Positions 49,201 to 63,269 of a stretch of DNA of 64,000 nt are shown piece by piece. Location: NCBI GenBank assembly GCA_036936605.1, contig JAUPFV010000004.1, positions 124,125,706-124,189,705 on the forward strand, given 5' to 3'. The notes under the pieces were generated by a model. That model saw only the letters and a list, made by a program, of their open reading frames with translations, did not search any database and was not told the origin of the DNA. The translations under genes were made by a program, and so were the position numbers. Origin of the DNA: Limnanthes douglasii subsp. nivea (Eukaryota; Streptophyta; Magnoliopsida; Brassicales; Limnanthaceae). The stretch's first letter is position 1. Every line of letters begins with the position of its first letter.

Positions 49201-50096
49201 GATTCGTGGCATAAACAACATGATTTTTAATTTCTATAACATTAATAAGCATTTCTTCAAGCACCTCGTCCAACAACTGGATTCCTATACTTGGTGTTTA
49301 TCCTTCCATACTGTGTGTTTTGTAATCTCTAAAAGTTTATAGTCAGGCTTAAACCTGCTAAAAATATATTAAATACATTATTTTATTTTTATTTTTATTT
49401 TTTAAGCTAAAGAAATTTATATTAAAAAATGAAATAATGCGTTTGTTTTAGATAGGGCACTTCAAAATCCCTAAAATAGAACCCAAGATGCAAACGGTTT
49501 CTTTTTTCACCATTATATCTCTTCTCTAGCTTGAAATACTGCATCATGTGATAGCTCCTTCAATTCTTAGAACAACATCCTCGCATATCAAATTTGATGA
49601 AGATTCGCTTCACGAATATCGACAATTCAACGATAGAATTCATTTATGGAGAAAACAAATCAATAATACTGGAAATTCTAGCTTTGAGATAGCAATTTTG
49701 GGGCTTCACTCAAGGAATTATTCGTCTTCAAGGATGGTTTCCCTAAAATATTAAGTACATTATAGATATACATTAGACTGGAGATGTAAGCATTCCGTTA
49801 ACTAGCCTAATATAGCCTATATTAAGGCTTTCCAACATTAATATTCCTTTTAAAGGTACATGAGTGACAGGGAGATATATAGGTCACAATTGGATTAATT
49901 TTTAAGAGTGCATTTTTCTACACAATCAACAACATAGTTTTGTTCACGAAATATATGACCTATGACCATGGATGATGATATAAGTTTCTACAACAAGTTA
50001 TTAGGGGTTTAAGAAACAAGGGTAATTTGTCATAACAAAATATTTTAAACAATAACAAAGAGTCTATTTCAATGTCTAATAAGTTGTACCCCTTGG
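46281..50096. other. non-coding AT-rich stretch
   Basis: No gene recognised. Repeated 'gttatagtttgattattaca' phrases occur at 46900-47050, and low-complexity 'aaatatctaaaa' sequence at 47750-48000. A somewhat GC-richer piece (48240-48520) includes cacgtgtc and a 60-codon minus-strand frame (MARLSLPNGRLKC…). I cannot support it as a gene. Confidence 0.4.
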
Positions 50097-50250
50097 ATTT
50101 TCAAACTAAGAGACCATCAATGATAGCCATTGCTTTAATAAGTAAAGAGGATTGTTTCTCATACACAATTTGAATTTTCAAACTAAGAGACCATCAATGA
50201 TAGTCATTGTTTTAATAAGTAAAGGGGATTGTTTCCCATACACAATTGAC
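50097..50250. repeat. 77-bp tandem duplication
   Basis: Two units start 'attttcaaactaagagacca' at 50097 and 50174. The four differences I see are transitions. Likely part of the decayed RNase H end of the adjacent LINE. Confidence 0.75.
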
Positions 50251-50749
50251 TGAATTAATTCATCATAATTGTCTCTAACTACAATACCATCACTTTATTC
50301 TCCATTTGTTAAGCAAGCACCAACACAATTTAGCTTGAGTCTATTATTTAAAATATTATTCCATTTATATTTATTTTTTTATTTATTGACAAAACAAAAT
50401 TTTATTAATATAAAGAAGCTAAAGGCTTTGATTTACAAAATGGGTCTGAAGAGAATGAGGTTAATTGAGAGATTTTTTTAGCGAGGTAGCTAAATAAATA
50501 CAATGATGAAAATTTAACGAATACGACTAAATCCATCATCTCAGGATGTAGCATATCCGAAGATTGAAGATGTCTATTAGGAAGCTACCGCAAAAAAATA
50601 TTAAATCAAAGTCTTGATGAAATAAGTCTTAATTGATTTTAATCTTTTAATACCTATATAAGGGCTTGATGTACGACACTACCATATTCCTTCTATTATC
50701 AGCATGATCTTTATTTCAAGGGTTCGACTATTAGGCTGATCTGTCTGTT
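50251..50749. other. LINE-flanking non-coding stretch
   Basis: Probably 3' sequence of the minus-strand LINE that follows. No domain read with confidence. Confidence 0.35.
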
Positions 50750-52970
50750 GCCTGTTAGGCTAATAATATTAGTGAAATCTTAGAATATTATTTGCTTAGA
50801 CTTTAGTACCTGCAGTAAGAGTTTGAGGTCATCAGAGTATCCTACCAAAATGTTAGAGTAATGAGAAAACACAATGAATTCAACTTGTAGATCTTATGCA
50901 ACCCATATTAATGTTTTCTAAAAATATAATGATTGTTAATGGAGCAAGCGCAGTTAATGCATTAAAATCACAATTATATTTGGAATTAAGAGCTCTTTTG
51001 GCTACCTAATCCGCAACCAAGTTTTGGTTCCTATGAACATGCTTAATTGTCATTTGAGATTATATTAGGTTCCTGCAAATAGACACTAAAGGCAAAAGAA
51101 CCAAAGAGATTTTCCAAAAGAGAGCATTTTCAAGTAAAATTAATGAATCTATTTTAATATATATATATATATATATGGGTAATGTTCTTTGATTTGCAGA
51201 AGATAAGGCCTTCAAGAAGAGCTTTAGTTTTAGTAGTTAAAGGATTATTTTTACCCAAAAGTTTACCAATAAAATTTATTAATAATCCATTTGCATATCT
51301 AATAATAAAAATCACAACTAGATTCCCCATTTAAAAGGCAAGAGCTATTACATTTTATTTTGAATCTATTTTTTGGGGGGGTGTCATTCGATATATGAAT
51401 AAGGATTAAAATTACAAAGATGATGAAAGAAACCTATTTTATATGCCGTTTTCATAACTTCATTCCAGTGGTTGTGGTTAAAAAGGTTAGCATTATCAAG
51501 ATTTGTAATAGTTTGGATACATTTATTAATTATGTTTTGAGAAGAAAGCTTAATGTTGTTATGTTTTGATTTATTTCTAGCAAGCCAAATGGACCAACAA
51601 ATTACAAATGAGATTCTAGTTCTAATATGCTTTGTTTTAGTGGTAAACATTAACCAAATATTTATTATGTGATGAATTGCCATATAATTGCTTATTTGAA
51701 TGCCAAATAAATTTTAAAAGTGGAGCCAAACATTACAGGAAATAGGACAAGCCACAAAAAGATGATTAACATTTTCAGAATTGTCACAAAACTGACATTT
51801 TAAGACAAGATTAAAGCTTATTTTTTTTATAAAATTGAGTCAGGAATTATTCAATCATTGAGGATTCTCCAAAGAGTGAAGGAGCACTTCTTTGGAGAAA
51901 TATTATTCCAATTTTTTTTATTGAAGACACACTTTTTTATTTTCCTTTCTAATCATATGTCATGTATCTTTTAATGAAAATCAACCATTAGGAGATAGGT
52001 TCCAAATACTAGAGTCGTCTAAGTTTTCATCAATCTTAAGTTTAGAAATTCTAGCTATGACAGAGGGTAAGACATTTTCAGAAAGTTTATTCAAATTCCA
52101 AGTTCCATTAAAAATTCTTTAACTTGAATCGGATGGTACCATAAATTCTTTTTATTATAAGATAGGATAATAAAAAGGTGAGAATTATTCCAGTTACCAA
52201 GCCAAAAGTCTATGTTACCTTTACCAATCTTCTAAAAAAATATGTTCTTCAGCAGATTTTCTGATAGAGATAAGTTTTTTCTAGACTTTAGGTTTAATTT
52301 TGGTTTGCAGAGGATGAGAAAGAGGACAATAAATATATTTCATAAACATTGACCAGATAGATTTTTGTTCTCTAAAGTTCAACCAAAGTTTACAAGAAAG
52401 GGAAGATTCATAGTATTTAAGCTTCATAATGTTTAATACATTTTCGTCATAAGGTTTACTGATTTTGGAAAGAGAACATATGATGAAGTTTGAGTTTTCT
52501 TTACAGTCTCAAACAAATTTATTAATCAGCTTATTTATTTAATGTATGACAGTTTTCGGGAAAATACCGTTATGCATATAATATATAGGAAATGAAAGCA
52601 TGACAAATTTGATAAATCTTCCTCCAAAAGAAAGATTGATACTACATTCCGTGATTTTATTGCTTATTTTAGTAACAAGATCATCATAATGGCAGGATTT
52701 ATTGTTTGAGTGAATTTTGATTTCAAGATATTTAAATGAGAGAAAACTCTTCTAGTCTTCTTAAAGCCAGTAATGTTTTCAATATTTCTTTATCTAGATG
52801 TTGCACATATTAATTGATATAAGGAATGTGGTTTTAAGATTATTGATTAACTGTCCAAAGACGAATGATATTCATAAAAGGATTCGTCCAATCAATAATT
52901 AAAAGCTTCTTATGATTTGGCAGATGGTTGAAACATTCAGAATATTTAGCTTCGTTTATGCCACTAGACC
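50750..52970 (-). pseudogene. LINE relic A (ORF2 C-terminus: zf-RVT and RNase H-like)
   Basis: Read leftward. LSFGGRFIKFVMLSFPIYYM (about 52640-52580) and LNIMKLKYYESSLSCKLWLN (about 52430) are RT C-terminal phrases. 'NNISPKKCSFTLWRILND' lies near 51890, and the CQFCDNSENVNHLFVACPIS zinc-binding cluster near 51790-51740. MAIHHIINIWLMF (51683) then ICWSIWLARNKSKHN follow. An RNase H-like phrase HVHRNQNLVAD-VAKRALNS lies at about 51040-50975. Stops and shifts are scattered. The RT active site is missing at the 5' side, so the copy is 5'-truncated and abuts LINE B at about 52970. Confidence 0.75.
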
Positions 52971-52999
52971 GGTGTTTATATTTTATTAATCGTGAGCAA

Positions 53000-55900
53000 T
53001 CTAACTTATATATAAAATAACACTTTATCTATTATGGATTTTGAATAATAAAGTTTGTCCTTAAATTTTAAGTTATTTATAGCACACCATATACACCACA
53101 TTATGATTGGTGGAAATTTAGTTCTCATATGATTGAATTTGGATGTAATTGAAAACCAACAGTTTATAATATGTATGAGGGTCATGTGGTTATTGATTAA
53201 TATCCCAAAGAGACATATGAAGTACTTACATACTTCTCATATCTTATTACAAGTGACAAATAGGTGAGTTATAGATTTAATATTACAACATTGTTGACAT
53301 TTTGACGTCAGACTGAAAGTTTTCTTTTGAATTATAGTATCTACTGAAATTAGACCTTTCAGAACTCTCCAAAGGGTAAAAAGAATATTTCTTTGGAGTT
53401 ACAGTATTCCAAAGTTTTTTTATATAGGATTGAAGCAGTGTTCATCTCTCTTATAGTATTCTAAGTGTCTTTTAATGAGAATATACCATCAGAAGAAGCA
53501 TTCCATATGATTAAGTCTTCTTTGTAATGATTAATATTGATCCTTGAGTTTTTAAGGTTTTAGGAATCATTTAACCAATAATTACAGATTTTTTCTTGCT
53601 TATACCACATATTGTTTTCATTATTGGATATGGATATTAAAGGATGAGTGTGGTACCATTTCTCCAACCAAAATTCTATTTCACCATTTCTAATTTTCAA
53701 GAATATACATATATAGTTGTTTCTCTTATGTTAATTAACATTTTCCATGTTTTTGAGTCTTTGGGTTTATATTGGAGTTAAAGAGGATGAGTCTTTGGAA
53801 AATATGTTAAATAAATTAGACTTGACCAAAAAGACATGTGATATCTGAAGTTAAGCCACAACTTTCATGAGAATAAAATTTGTATATCCATAATTTTTCT
53901 CAAATTTAAACCTTGTTCTTCCAAATTCTTGGTTAATCTATACTAGTTACACCCGATTATTTTATTGTTAGATTCTTTGGAACCCTAAAGAAACTTATTG
54001 AATAATATATTTATTCTATTGATTACTGATTTAGGGATTAAACAACTTTGAGTATAGTAAATTAGATATAAGAGAAAACTTATTGTATAAGAACTATTCT
54101 TCATCCAAATGATAAGGTTTTACTTTCCCAATCTATTATTTTGTTCCCAATATTGGTACCTAGTTCATGAAAGAAACATGGTTTGTTTCTTGGGTGAATT
54201 AAGATACCAAAATATATGAAATGAAAAATGATATGATTGAAACCAGCAATATTTTTAATAACAGTTATCTTCAAACTACTCATTTGATTTAAAGAGATAA
54301 AGTTGGTTTTTTGTTTGTTTATTGCTTGACCAAACAGATTTTGATAATGTTCAAGAAATTCATAGAGTTTCTTGATATTATTATTGGCTCCATTCATGAA
54401 GACAATCATGTTATCTGCAAATGTAAGATATGGTATGTCCATTTTGCTTCTAGAATTATATTTCAGTGAAAGGTTGGCTTGAAAATTCTTTTTTATTCCT
54501 CTTAACAAATATTCCTCAACAATGATGAAAAGGTTGGCTGAGATGAGATCACCATACCTTACACAATTGTTGGATTTGAAATAAACTACAAATTGGTCAT
54601 TTATTATGATTGAAAGTTAACCAAATTAATTCTTTTTTAATTAAGTATATTACTTGATTGTTGAGTCCAAATACTTTCATTATGTTAAAGATGAAATTGA
54701 ATTGCAATCTATAAAAATCTTTGGTCATGTCAAATTTTAATATTATGTTACCTCTCATTGTTTTTCTATTGATATCATGAGCCAGTTTTTGTGTAATTAA
54801 TATGTTTTTATGAATGTATCTATTTTTAAAAAAAACACCTTAGGTTTCAAATATAATTTTAAGCAAGATTCTCGCAAGTCTATTATTAATTATTTTAGAC
54901 AGTTTTCTATTGAATATTGTACAAAGACTTATAGGTCTATAGTCTTGCTAGTATTTGAGAGTTTCTGTTTTTGGAATAGCGCATGCAGTAGAAAATATAC
55001 CTTGAGGAGTTAAATGGCCATTTAAGTAAGCTTGGATTGCACTAAACAAATCTATACTGATGATGGACCAACAAATTTGGTAAAAGTTAGGTTAAATACA
55101 TCAACCCATGTAACATTGTTGGGGTTGAGAGATTTAATAGATGATATAATTTCCTTAGAGGTGGGGGTAGCTAATAAGAATTGATTATTCTGGTCATTTA
55201 TAAGATGACGAATTATATCTTGAGAGATTTTTGGATTTTTAAAGATATGTTTATTTGCCAACAGTGATTTGAAATGATCAATTGTTGAGTTTGCTATTGT
55301 AGTTTGGTCCTCTATCTAGTTATCTTCAATCTTAATTCCATTTATTATATTTTTGTTCCTTCTTTTTTTAACATAACTCTAAAATCTTTTTTAGTTTTTG
55401 TCCCCTGTTTTGAAGTAGTTAGAGACACTTTTTTTATTCCCAGAATGTCTTTTCTCTGGCCAAAAGATTCAAATATATAGATCTGGCTTTAGAGAGATTG
55501 ACTTTGTTACTTATGCTTCCAGTTTCCTCAATAAATATTTTAGCATGTTTAACATTATCAACAGCTTGGTCAATACTATCAAATATATTGCCAAAGTTAT
55601 CTTTGCTCCAAGTTTTTAATCTATGTTTCAATCTTTTCAATTTTGACTAAAAGACTCTTATTGGATGACCATGAAGATGTTCTTTCTAACTATTATCAAC
55701 AATTATGATAAAATCATTGTGGAGTGTCCACATGTTTTGGAATTTTAATGAAGGTATTGGTTTGTTACTTTGAGAGGAAATGGATATACACAAGGGTGAG
55801 TGATTTGAGGCAGTTCTAGCAAGATGCTTGACCCTTGTGATATCAAAATAATGTCTCTATGCTGAATTATATAAAGTTTTGTCAAGTCTTTTCCACCTAT

Positions 55901-56960
55901 TATTGACTTCAGTATGAACTTCTTGAGTTTAAATCACAATGTTATTTGTGGATTGAGTAGATTTTGTTAAGGAATGGATGAATAATTGGTTATTATCTAA
56001 ATTTTGGGTTTGATGACTTATCATAGTTGTATTTCCAGTTCATTTGAATATGTGTTGTTGTTTATGGTGTATTCTTGTTTATGATCAATACTTACAGATT
56101 TTATCTTTTGAACCCACATTTCATGTTGAGAGTTTGAGTTCCTTACGTGTTGAAATAATTTCTGGTCTTGTTGTTGTATATCAATTTTCATAGTATTTTA
56201 TTTGTTTTTAGAGTCTTTATTACAGATTGTGGCATTATGCTCAAGGTGTTTACAAGTTGTGTTAGGTTATAGAGATATTTAGAGTATCTTGGGAATGTAA
56301 CCCAGACTGGAGTAAAAGGACACTCCAATTTGGGATTAAACTCATGTGTCCCTTTTAATAACCTGAAAGATATTGGCCTATACCATATACGTTTCTCTTC
56401 CCAAGTTTGTTTAAGTATTCTAAATTTTCAAGCTTAATTAACAAGTGCCTATATTCCTAATTTGCTAAACTATAAGGTTCATAAAACCTAAATGTATTTA
56501 GGAAGGTTTTTATTTCTTTTAGTTTTGGGCGTCCATATAAATATTTAGGAATAAAAGTATGTTTTGAGGCATAAATTAAAGAAGACTTATCTGTCTCCTT
56601 AAAGACCACTGGTTTATGACTGTACTTGCTCGGATACATGACTTTCTCATGAGATAAATATTTCTTCTTAATTCCAGTAACTTCACCGTACGATCTAGTA
56701 TTCTTGTTGTTTGATCCTGATGGAGATGAGCTTTCACATACAGGATTTGCTCTGATCTCTAGTATTTGATTGACTCATTTATTATTGGTATTCTTCTTTG
56801 GATGATGGAAATAAGGGAATTCCAAGTTCTGTTCTTCAATTTTTTGAACAAGTTGCTCTTCAAATCAACTTTCTCGTGATTTTTTTGTGTTTTTAGACCA
56901 ATTGACTTGAATAAGTTCTTTCTGTATTTCTTTTATAGTTAATGCAAGTCTAATAATTTG
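53000..56960 (-). pseudogene. LINE relic B (ORF1, endonuclease tail, RT, zf-RVT)
   Basis: A longer L1-type element read leftward. The ORF1-like region has ETDKSSLIYASKHTFIPKY and then RPKLKEIKTFLNTFRFYEPY (56600-56470) and 'LECPFTPVWVTFPRYSKYLY' (about 56320-56260), typical of DUF4283-type LINE ORF1. The endonuclease end is 'NNRWKRLDKTLYNSA…VKHLARTASNHSPL' (about 55900-55800). The linker is LKTWSKDNFGNIFDSIDQAV (about 55610). RT carries YLTFADNMIVFMNG, in which FADD has become FADN (Asn at 54412-54410). The zinc-binding cluster CQQCCNIKSITHLFVTCNKI lies near 53300-53240. Several frameshifts. The catalytic change alone would inactivate RT. Confidence 0.8.
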
Positions 56961-57768
56961 TTTGCGTCAATCATGACGTTGTTAGAGTGCGATTTTTGTT
57001 CTCATCTCTTTGGTTGGTATCTTATGGTTTGTATTAAACCTCTTTATATTATCTCATTCACTATATGCTCAACATATTCACTACTTTTATTCTTCAAAAG
57101 TTATTCTTCTCCATTATTGTCCGACAAATTTTTAACATTCACTCTTTTATTCTAAATTTTGATTTTTTTGTGTCGTTATTGATATTTGGGTTGTTATGTG
57201 ATCCACAAAAACTATTTTCTTCCTGCAAAATCTTGAAAGTTATATGTTGTTACCTTTTACCTACTAGAAAAAACAAAAATATGTTTTGTTATTGCTCATG
57301 TAAGACATATTTTTTGGTTATTTACAACCCTCTGTTAGCCATATTTTATCATGGAAAACCACTGTAATGTATCCATTCATTTGGTGAAACATCAAACATC
57401 GTTGGTTTTTTTTCTTGTGGTAAGGAGTTTGATAAGTCGGTTCAAATAATCTATAAGATCCATTATTGCAAATGTGTGATAATTAAAATAAGTTCTTTTA
57501 AAGCTAGTAACTTGCTATAGATTGATCGCTATCGGTTTATCATGCATGTTTCGAATAAAACCCTCATTTTTTCATAACCTCTTTATTATGTTAAGCTTGT
57601 TGCGAAAAGACGTCAAATGTAAGTTGGCCACATCAACTTCCGTAGGATTATGTGAATAATTTTCTCTACATCTATAATTTTCTTCTTACCTTTAGTGCTA
57701 ACTTGAAAGTCGCTTCTCTTGAAAATTATCACCAATAAAGGTAACTTTTTTTACCCTTGTTTGTTATT
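56961..57768. other. spacer between divergent LINE relics
   Basis: AT-rich, no domain. By position it holds the 5' leaders of LINE B (leftward) and LINE C (rightward). Confidence 0.4.
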
Positions 57769-60700
57769 ATGGCTGGTAAGTTTATGAGTCAAATCCCAAT
57801 TAAATTTACTGAATCCTACTGAGATCATTGGAACGGGGCAATCCAATGGGCATATTTAAATTTCCATAACTCGTGTATAACTAAACTAAGCTATATTAAC
57901 ACTATTGATCCACCCATATCCTCAGGCTTCATCTCATTTACCAAAAAATCAATTCTCATTGTCTCGTTATTTCATTATAGGCTTCAAACACCTAATCTAG
58001 ACCCAATCCATATTCATCTATCTTATGTTAGGCCTGTTCCGACAACCCATATCAACCAACCACACCAATTTAATATTGAATTTCTTGCTAGTCCAAACCC
58101 ACTTTTGACTCGACATACTATACCCAACCTATATCCTTCAAAACCTAAAAATTTCAATCCATCCCTGATTGAATAAAAAACTAAAAATCTCTCAACCCAA
58201 ACCAAATGTTTTATACTTTTGAACTACATTCTTCTAGCCCAATAGAAATATATATCGTATAGTTCATCTTCTCGTCGCCCGAACCTTTGCTATTTTTGTT
58301 TGCACTATTTATTTTGGGCCACCCGTCATCTAGATTCCATATTTGTGGTCATAGATATCGTTCCTTTGGCATACGCCCAAGTCTCAAATGCAGATCCTAC
58401 GACTTCAACCCTAACCCTCTATATATCAACCCATCTAGTCTCACCCACTCTCATCCAATGGTCACTTAAACCCTCAATTTAAACCATATATTTCCTCACC
58501 CAAATAGAAAGCTTCCATTAACAAAAGTTCCCCAAAACAAAATATCTATGTCACAAATCCTTTCTAAATGAATATCCTACTTAGGAAAAAAATGTTACTA
58601 GATTCTAAGACAACTTGATTGCAGTGACAACCGATAAAATCTTATATGTGGAATATGTCATTTCTGAGATGGTCGTCCATACTTACACATTCAATATCTC
58701 ATCAGAAACTTGGTGGAAGGTCTTACCAGATATTTCTTAGGTCATAAGTCGACTGTGACTTAAGTTAAATCCAATATTGATAATATATGGGTCCATATGG
58801 GCTTGAAGAATGTAAGTTGAACCCTGAGGGATACTTATTATTTAAGTTTCTTATAGGTGAAAAAACAATTGATATTCTTGAAAATGATATTTAGAATTTA
58901 ATTGATTTATTTTCCTTAAAAAAACCACCACTCTCATTAAGGGTCTGATAAATAAAATCTCAATCTCGATAAAAATATTAAATCTCTCTAAGAAATTTGG
59001 AAATTTAAAGGCCTCATCTATATTGATAGTGCCCTTGGTTCTTCAAAATTTATGGATAAGAAAAATGGGAGTAAAATACAATTGAGGTTATCATATATAT
59101 ATATATATATATATATATACTTCGTGACCGAATTTGGATCTAATCTTGTCATCGAGCTCCTAATTCATTGCATCGCTCAACCTCTCTCAAGTAGGAATAT
59201 TAGGGTCTCGTACCCTTTTATAAAAGAAACATATGTTGTATGACCATTATACTCTTCAATGTATTATCCTCTCCCTGACCAATCATTGATTACAGCGGTT
59301 ATCTCATGAAGGTTGAGTAAACAATCCTCTTACCCACTATCTTAGTCGGGTGAAATCTATGACTTCACGATGGGTACTTATTATGGGATATATAAGTACC
59401 AAACATAGGTTACGAATATCAGTGGTGACTCATTGAACCCTTCTCACAACCCTCCAATTCTACTCACCACCTGCAACATTTTATTTTTATTGAATTCGAC
59501 CCTAGTACGAATATTGAGTATGTTGAGAACAACAAAGTGATGGACTCCCCCTTCTTATCATAGCTTTCAGATGGATAAGATGTTAGTCGATAATCGAGTT
59601 GTTGAGGAGGACATGGTCCTTGATCAACCTTATTGTAAGTTTTATTCTTTAATAGTTATCGCATCATGGAATGTCCATAGGTTCAACGACCTAATATAGT
59701 AAAAAAAATTCTAAATTTATATTTAAAAATAATATTTATTCTATTTATATTCTATGATGAGTGATCCTAAGGTGGGTTTTATTATTAGAATAACTGTATT
59801 TTTTGGTATTACACTACAAATCACGCCTTCCATCTCCCTTGGACATATCAAGATTTTTTTGCAAATTAAATTATCTCACCACTCTCATAACTTTATGATT
59901 ACCTTCCATTTATGATTTTAATAATGTGTGACCGTATCCATCTTTAGTCAAACTTGGGTTTTATTACTGCAATAAATTATGATATCTCTTGGCTCATTCT
60001 CAATGATTTCGACGAGATCCTCTCACCTTTAGAACATATCAATTGAATATTTGTATAATTGTTGTTATTGATGTTAACTTAACATTTTTTTGTGTTTTAG
60101 TTATCAATCCTCTTAGTATAATAAATAACCTAATAACCCCATTACTTCTACAATCATCGTATTTTAATAAACAATGATTGAGATGATTATTTTCGTATAT
60201 CCTCTACTCATTTCATCCACCATTGTACCTCTAACCATACTACGAAAACTCTCACTTTAAGTACTATCGGACTCGTATTAAAAAAAACCATCAGATTTTT
60301 TTAAAATATAACGGTCACATCATAATTATAACAATATTATTTTCACTAGCTTGAACTTGCCTTCGACTGCTAATCGTGTGAATATTGATTCCTATAAACT
60401 TGATCGACTTCAAAAATATCTTTGCAACCCGAATCATCAAAAATACATTGATATAAGTGGTCATGTGTCTAATGCACACAATTCTATTTTTTACAATCCA
60501 TTATGGCCCATGATCCCCTTAACCATAACTTAGTCTCAACGTAAATTGAAGCATTTTCGAATTTTATTTTCTTTATCATGACTGACGAGTCTTTTTTTAA
60601 GAAACAATCTAGAAAGAGTTGGTTTAAGTTTGGAGATCGTAACACCAAACTCATACTCGTAGTTTTAAAACACGTATCTTGTATAATATAATTATTTCAA

Positions 60701-62500
60701 TTAACAATAGCCAGAAGGTGGCCACTAACTCCCGTGTAAGTGAATAGTATTTTAGTGGATTATTCATCTAACCTTTTTAGTCCCAACAGTACACTAGGAT
60801 ATCAAGGGATTTCTTAACTTTAGTTTTTTTATTACCACTAAAGTCAATCCTAGAGATAAAGCCAACATGATATGTCCAGTAAAAAAATAAAAATCAAAAA
60901 GCGCCATGAGTATCCTATGCATATAACATTGTTCAACGACACATCAATCTAGACATACGTGTTACCATGAGCATCCTAAGCAAGATGAAATTTTTGATAA
61001 TACAATATTTATCTATTATTTCTTATAATGTTAATACCAACGGTGACACCCATAGAAATTTCCAATTCAAGAAAGGTCTCTGACAAGGGGACTCATTATC
61101 ACATTTTCTTTTTGTCTTAGTTATGCAAGTCATTTATGGTTTCCTTAAAGAAAATAAAATTGACATGAATTTTAAGTTTTAAATTGTTAACCTCTGTTTT
61201 ACGGATGATTTTATGATCTTTTACTAAGGTGACATTTATTCTCTCAAGTTAATTATGAAGGATTGAAACAAATTCTTTAGCCTTTCTGGTCTACATGTCA
61301 ACCCCCGAAAGAGACACATCTTCATTTCAAGGGTCAGAAACACCCTAAAAATGATCTAGTTGACATTATTTTTTATTAAATCAACACAATTTTGGTTATA
61401 TACCTTGGTGTTCCCATTACCATGGGTCATCTCTATGTTAATGTGACAATTTATTGATAAGGTTACCTAAAAAACTGGATAGTGTACCTCTAAACACCTC
61501 TCATATGTTAAAAGACCCCAATTTATTAAGTTTGTTCTCTTTGTGAGTTGAGTTTATTGGTCCTCTTTATTTATCTTACTTGTCCGTTGCTCATATACTT
61601 GGCATAATGCCTTCGTCATTTCCTCTGGTTCGGTCACGAGATGAAGATCTAATGTGCTAAAGTTTTATGGCTTAAAGTCACCTTCTCCCAACCATAAATA
61701 AGGAGACCTTGTGATCATCTACCTTAAGGTTTATAATAAGACGGTTGTCCGCAAACAACCATGGTCGTTGTAAGTGCTAAAAAATATTTCATTTGGTGGG
61801 ATTGAATAAAAAGATAAAAAAACAATAATATTTGGAAGATAAATTTTGGTACTTCTCTTTTTTGGACCTAAAGGAAAATCCTTCTCCTTTGATCTCTTGC
61901 TATTAAAATATATCAGTTGTTGACTAGCGATATGGAATATACTTTTCTTTGGTTCGACTCATGGTTGTTTGCCACGTCGTTGGTAACCAATTATTGGAAA
62001 ATTATAATTTGTGATTTAAGACTCGATAACAGTCTTAAAGTTTTTGACATCATTTCTGTGCCCCCCTTTATTAATGACTCCGTTATTTTCTATGTTATGA
62101 TCATAAGATGAAGATCTCACATGCTGAATTTGCATGACTTAAGATCACCTTTCTCATTACCCTCAAGAACGCGACTTTAGGATAATCTACCTTAAGTTTT
62201 AGAATAAAGCGGGTATCTGTAAACAACTATGGTCATTGTAAGTGGTAAAAATTCTTTCATTTGGTGTGATTGAATAAAAATAGAACAAATTAAAAGTTAT
62301 ATTTTTTAGACGTGAAAGAAAATCCTCCATCTTTGATATCTTGTTAATAAAATATATAAGGTGGTGATTAACAATATGGAATCTACTTCGTTCTGGTTCG
62401 ACTCATCGTTGTTTCCCACTTTATTCGTGGCCCGTTACAAAAACATATAATTCGTGATATAAGACTCGATAATAATTTAAGATATTTTATATCATTATTG
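57769..62500 (+). pseudogene. LINE relic C (ORF1, endonuclease, RT remnants)
   Basis: Rightward. From ATG 57769 a proline/isoleucine-rich frame (MAGKFMSQIPIKFTESY, later TTHINQPHQFNIEFLASPNP) stays fairly open to about 58470, like LINE ORF1. A WWKVLP…KSNIDNIWVHMGLKN / LLFKFLIGEKTIDILEND block (58710-58890) resembles DUF4283. ORF2 seems to start at about 59655 with VIASWNVHRFNDLI, the usual IASWNVRG endonuclease start. KLDRLQKYLCNPNHQKYIDI (60390) is linker. RKSWFKFGDRNTKL (about 60615) and 'FLWFDSWLFATSL' (61940) are RT/zf-RVT phrases. Stops are frequent and no active site was found. A (TA)n of about 30 bp lies at 59093-59120. Confidence 0.65.
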
Positions 62501-62720
62501 ATGACTGATTTTTTGGACCTGAGAAAAATCATCCACATTTCATCTATTGATATTAAAATATATAAGATGGTGATTGACAATATAAAATCTACTATAAAGA
62601 TCATTATTGATGATTGATTTTTGGACTTGAAAAGAAATTCTCCACTTTTGATATTTTGCAACTCGAATACATGAGATGATGATTGACAACCTAAAATCTA
62701 CATTAATGGTGAATTATATA
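61640..62720. repeat. nested tandem duplications in the LINE C 3' end
   Basis: 61640-62100 is repeated as about 62101-62480 with ~70-75% identity and length changes ('agatgaagatct…gcttaaagtcaccttctc', 'ggtcgttgtaagtg', 'tatggaat.tact.….ggttcgactcat'). The subunit 'tttttggacctaaaggaaaa…attaaaatatat.ag.tg.tga' then recurs at about 62513 and 62622, a ~110-bp step. Confidence 0.65.
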
Positions 62721-63269
62721 AAAAATATAATTAATTCTATAATATTTTTAAATTTTTAAAAACATTACTGATGATTGATGATTAATTCGTGATATTTATA
62801 TATTTTTCTTTATGTATTTTATTTATATATTTATCATTTAATCTTAATTTTTTACTTTTTGTTTATGTTTTATGTTAATACCATTATTGAAATCTGATAT
62901 TAATATTTATGTCAGTAATTATCTACATGTCTTATCGGAGTAAAAATAATTAAAAATAGAGGGATAGTTTTTTCTTTTTCTTAAAAGTTTTCTACTTTTA
63001 TTATTTGTGCTGTATTATAAAGTAAAAATGGACGAAATTTATTTTGAACGAAGTGAATGAAAAGGTATTAGTTACCAAAACTCATGGTCAAAATTTTGAT
63101 TACACTAGTAGTAAAACAGTTGATAGTTATTCTACACGCGTAGAAATTCAAATACTGTTGATGTTATCCAAAATTATTTTTACTGATAACGATTTGACGT
63201 CAGATTGACATCTTCTCAGATAAATATCTAAATCAGACAACTATTTCAAACCAAAAAATTTCTCTATGT
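62721..63269. other. AT-rich upstream region of the sugar transporter gene
   Basis: No coding or mobile-element domain. It presumably includes the promoter of the downstream gene. No TATA box was singled out with confidence among the many A/T runs. Confidence 0.4.

Noticed and set aside
58400..58430. Telomere-like 'aaccctaaccct'
   Set aside because: Only two units, within a LINE ORF1 relic; not an interstitial telomere array.
22170..59120. (TA)n runs at 22172, 24271, 40019, 51160 and 59093
   Set aside because: Ordinary dinucleotide microsatellites of AT-rich plant DNA.
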